DNA of 64,000 nt from Bacteroidota bacterium (GTDB lineage Bacteria > Bacteroidota > Ignavibacteria > UBA10030). The stretch lies in assembly GCA_025454835.1 (NCBI GenBank), contig JALONQ010000016.1, positions 1 to 64,000 on the forward strand, read 5' to 3'. The translations under genes were made by a program, and so were the position numbers. Shown piece by piece: positions 61,594 through 64,000 of the stretch (its first letter is position 1; each line of letters opens with the position of its first letter). The notes under the pieces are model-generated. The model did not search any database and was not told the origin of the DNA. It saw nothing but the letters and a program-made list of their open reading frames with translations.

Positions 61594-63723
61594 CTAGGCA
61601 AGGTAGAATTTCTCGGTGTATTCGGCCACCATGCGGTCCGTGCTGTATCCGGGAATGAGCGTTTCCATCGCGTTTCGGATCCTCGCGATCCATCCCCGCG
61701 GGATGCCATGTTCATCGCGGTGGTAGAACTCCGGGATCACCTGGTCTCGCAACACGGCGAGAAGATTCACGGCGTCAATGGCGTCCTGACGCTCGGTGTC
61801 GGGGTCATTGGCGTCTTCGCCGATGGCCCAGCCGTTCTTGCCGTCATAGCCTTCGCGCCACCAGCCGTCGAGGATGCTCACATTCAGGCCCCCGTGAATG
61901 CCCACCTTCTGTCCGCTCGTTCCGCTCGCCTCGAGCGGTCGCCGCGGATTGTTGAGCCACACGTCGCATCCGGAAATGAGATGACGCGCCACGCCGATGT
62001 CGTAGTTCTCCAGGAAGATCACCTTGCCGAACAACTGCGGGTGACGTCCGTACTCGATGATGCGCTGGATGAACCGTTTGCCCTCGTTGTCGCGAGGATG
62101 GGCCTTGCCGGCGAAGATGAGCTGCACGGGACGCTCGGGGTCCGTGAGCAACGGCAACAGGCGGTCGAAGTCGCGGAAGATAAGCGGAGCCCGCTTGTAG
62201 GTCGCGAACCGACGCGCAAACCCGATCGTGAGGGCGTCGGGCGAAAGGGCCTTGGCGAACGCCGCCGCGCCGTCGCCTCCGATGCGTTGGTGTTGCTCCC
62301 GGAGCCGCCGCCGCGCGTACTCGACCAGGTCGCGCCGCAAAGTGTACCGGAGCGCCCAGAGTTCCTCGTCGGTCGCCAGGTCCTGGTCCTGCATCTTCTT
62401 CCAGAAGCGGCGATCCATGAGCTTCGCGGTCCAGTCGGAGCCCAACCGCGTGTTCCAGAAGTCGTGAGCATGGACCGAGGCCCAGCCGGGCGTGTGGATG
62501 CCGTTGGTCACGTGTCCGATCGGGACACGATCAGCGGAGAGGCTTGGGTAGAGTTCTTTCCACATTTCCCGTGAGACGCGGCCGTGCAACTCGCTCACGC
62601 CGTTCGCGTGACGCGACATACGCAGGGCAAGCACGGTCATCGTGAACGGCTCATCGGGGTTGTCGGGGTGCACGCGGCCGTATGACAAGAGATCGTCGAT
62701 CGAACTCCCGGTCGACGACCAGGCCGCTCCAAAGGTGTGCTCCATCAGCTCGCGCGAGAAGCGGTCGTGACCGGCGGGAACCGGCGTGTGTGTCGTGAAG
62801 AGACAGCGCTTGCGAACATGCTCTTCGGCGGCCGCACGGTCGAGTCCGTCTTTCATCGCTCGCTGCAACAACTCGACGGCCAGGAAGGCTGAATGACCTT
62901 CGTTCATGTGATACACCGACGGCTGCACGCCGAGCGAGTCGAGCAAGCGCACGCCGCCGATGCCGAGGACGATCTCCTGACCGATGCGCGTGTCGATATT
63001 GCCGCCGTACACGTGGCTCGTAAGACCCTGGAAGTGGAAGTCGTTCTCCGGCAGGTTCGTGTCGAGCAGATAGAGAGTGGCGCGTCCGACCTGCACCTTC
63101 CATGTCTGAAAGAACACCGTGCTGTGGCCGATCTGCACGGAGTTGAGGAGCCGTCCGCCTTGTGCCGTCATCACAAGCTCGAGCGGCAGGTTCTCAAGAT
63201 GGTTCGGCAGATAAACCTCCTGCTGCCAACCGTCGGCGCCGACACGCTGCTGGAAATATCCTTCACGGTAGAAGAGCGACAGGCCGATGAACGGGATGGC
63301 CAGGTCGCTGGCCGACTTGATGTGATCGCCCGACAGGATGCCGAGACCGCCGGAGTAGATCGGCAGGGACTCGTGAATGCCGAATTCGGCGCTGAAATAG
63401 GCCACCGGATGCTTGAGATGTGCGGCATGCTGTGAAGCCCACGTGTCCGTTGCCCCCATGTAGGCGTCGAAATCGGAGAGCACCGAACGCACTTTGCGGG
63501 CAAACTCGGGGTCGTGGAGGCGGGCCGTCAATTCCTGCTGCGAGATCTCCCGCATCACCGCGACGGCGTTGTGATTCGATTCCCGCCAGAGCTGCGGAGC
63601 GAGCCGGAAGAAGGTCCGTTGCGCTTCCGGATTCCAGGTCCACCAGAGGTTACGGGACATGGCGCGAAGGCGCTCGGCCAGGTGATTGTGTCCGATGTGT
63701 TTCTTGGGGTGTGCGTTGGACAT
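61594..63723 (-). CDS. glgP: Alpha-glucan (glycogen) phosphorylase
   Basis: The 709-residue enzyme is of the shorter bacterial/archaeal alpha-glucan phosphorylase type (GT35) and releases glucose 1-phosphate from glycogen or maltodextrin in the cytoplasm. RNLWWTWNPEAQRTFFRL opens the N-terminal domain. PVAYFSAEFGIHESLPIYSGGLGILSGDH near residue 108 and HMNEGHSAFLAVEL near 270 are family blocks. EASGTSGQKVGIHGG near 600 carries the pyridoxal-phosphate lysine. It lies 51 bases after acetate kinase on the same strand, so glycogen use and substrate-level ATP formation may be expressed together. Confidence 0.93.
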   Translation of the reverse strand: MSNAHPKKHIGHNHLAERLRAMSRNLWWTWNPEAQRTFFRLAPQLWRESNHNAVAVMREISQQELTARLHDPEFARKVRSVLSDFDAYMGATDTWASQHAAHLKHPVAYFSAEFGIHESLPIYSGGLGILSGDHIKSASDLAIPFIGLSLFYREGYFQQRVGADGWQQEVYLPNHLENLPLELVMTAQGGRLLNSVQIGHSTVFFQTWKVQVGRATLYLLDTNLPENDFHFQGLTSHVYGGNIDTRIGQEIVLGIGGVRLLDSLGVQPSVYHMNEGHSAFLAVELLQRAMKDGLDRAAAEEHVRKRCLFTTHTPVPAGHDRFSRELMEHTFGAAWSSTGSSIDDLLSYGRVHPDNPDEPFTMTVLALRMSRHANGVSELHGRVSREMWKELYPSLSADRVPIGHVTNGIHTPGWASVHAHDFWNTRLGSDWTAKLMDRRFWKKMQDQDLATDEELWALRYTLRRDLVEYARRRLREQHQRIGGDGAAAFAKALSPDALTIGFARRFATYKRAPLIFRDFDRLLPLLTDPERPVQLIFAGKAHPRDNEGKRFIQRIIEYGRHPQLFGKVIFLENYDIGVARHLISGCDVWLNNPRRPLEASGTSGQKVGIHGGLNVSILDGWWREGYDGKNGWAIGEDANDPDTERQDAIDAVNLLAVLRDQVIPEFYHRDEHGIPRGWIARIRNAMETLIPGYSTDRMVAEYTEKFYLA

Positions 63724-63774
63724 GATTGACGGATGAATGGTGATGGATCGACGGTTGATCGAGTGTGCGTCCGG

Positions 63775-64000
63775 CTACCAGCGTCGCGGCGCGTCTTTGA
63801 CGCACCGGACCGTGTCGCGAGCGATCAGCAGCTCTTCATTGGTCGGGATGACATGGATGTGGACCCGGCTATCGGCGGCATGAACGACGCCTTCCGTCCC
63901 GCGCGGCAGGTCGGCATTCGTCTTCGGGTCCAGCTTGATCCCAAGCCAGTCGAGCCCGTCGCAGACGCGCTCGCGGATCGTGGAGGAGTTCTCTCCGATG
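63775..64000 (-). CDS. ackA: Acetate kinase (3' end only)
   Basis: The last 74 codons are in the window. They read GENSSTIRERVCDGLDWLG, IKLDP and, after a variable loop, IPTNEELLIARDTVRCV before the TAG at 63775-63777. These are the well-known C-terminal phrases of acetate kinase (GENSxxVRxxxCxGLxxLGI and IPTNEELxIAxDT). The enzyme converts acetyl phosphate and ADP to acetate and ATP. The gene runs off the window edge and is upstream of glgP on the same strand. Confidence 0.93.
   Translation of the reverse strand, partial: IGENSSTIRERVCDGLDWLGIKLDPKTNADLPRGTEGVVHAADSRVHIHVIPTNEELLIARDTVRCVKDAPRRW

Overview
The window is GC-rich and carries four complete secreted proteins ending in the type IX secretion (T9SS) sorting domain with the NYPNPFNP signature (positions 6993, 10187, 19799, 35638). 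It also has a PorV-type outer-membrane protein, two heptose-synthesis genes, TamB, and two promoters of the TTTG/TTG-N19-TAnnTTT type. Together these point to a Gram-negative member of the Bacteroidota/Chlorobiota group, most like the Ignavibacteria or Kapabacteria lineages. The lineage is an inference from gene content and motifs; no search was run.

Layout. 1-2762 (minus): start of a 2-oxoacid:ferredoxin oxidoreductase beta gene, its alpha gene, a small Cys-rich protein and an MGDG-synthase-like glycosyltransferase. 2885-6911 (plus): a dicarboxylate/amino-acid:cation symporter and a divergent membrane pyrophosphatase. 6993-15416 (minus): a cohesin-like/Ig/FnIII surface protein and a very large calcium-loop beta-helix protein with a dockerin-like module, split by a frame break near 14,480. 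15826-19077 (minus): tricorn-type protease. 19209-19785: a tRNA-Leu(CAG) gene, a tiny GIY-YIG nuclease gene, and a second, palindrome-invaded copy of the tRNA 5' half still attached to a tRNA-type promoter. 19799-22108 (minus): GH18 protein.

22261-33692 (plus): heptose kinase and nucleotidyltransferase, TamB, RNase R, and a metalloprotease/beta-propeller/barrel protein, closely packed. 33693-34348 and 35282-35637 are gene-free stretches with palindromic repeats, on either side of an orphan PstS-like lipoprotein.

35638-55435 (minus) looks like one long envelope operon: ExbB, two ExbD, a discoidin/FlgD-like protein, PorV-like protein, outer-membrane barrel, giant TPR protein, a TonB-like transmembrane protein fused to DUF4159, a second DUF4159 lipoprotein, a DUF5683-like protein, a small lipoprotein and a 1655-residue T9SS cargo. 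A 24-copy heptanucleotide array sits inside it. 55558-64000 (minus): MFS transporter, NusB, leucine dehydrogenase, an adenylate cyclase/TPR protein with an 18-bp palindrome upstream, alpha-glucan phosphorylase and the end of acetate kinase.

The genes fit a heterotroph that ferments or oxidises amino and keto acids (leucine dehydrogenase, oxoacid:ferredoxin oxidoreductase, acetate kinase), stores glycogen, conserves pyrophosphate energy, and invests heavily in exported surface proteins. The two strongest candidates for undescribed biology are the tRNA-associated GIY-YIG element at 19,250-19,785 and the ExbBD/DUF4159 envelope operon.
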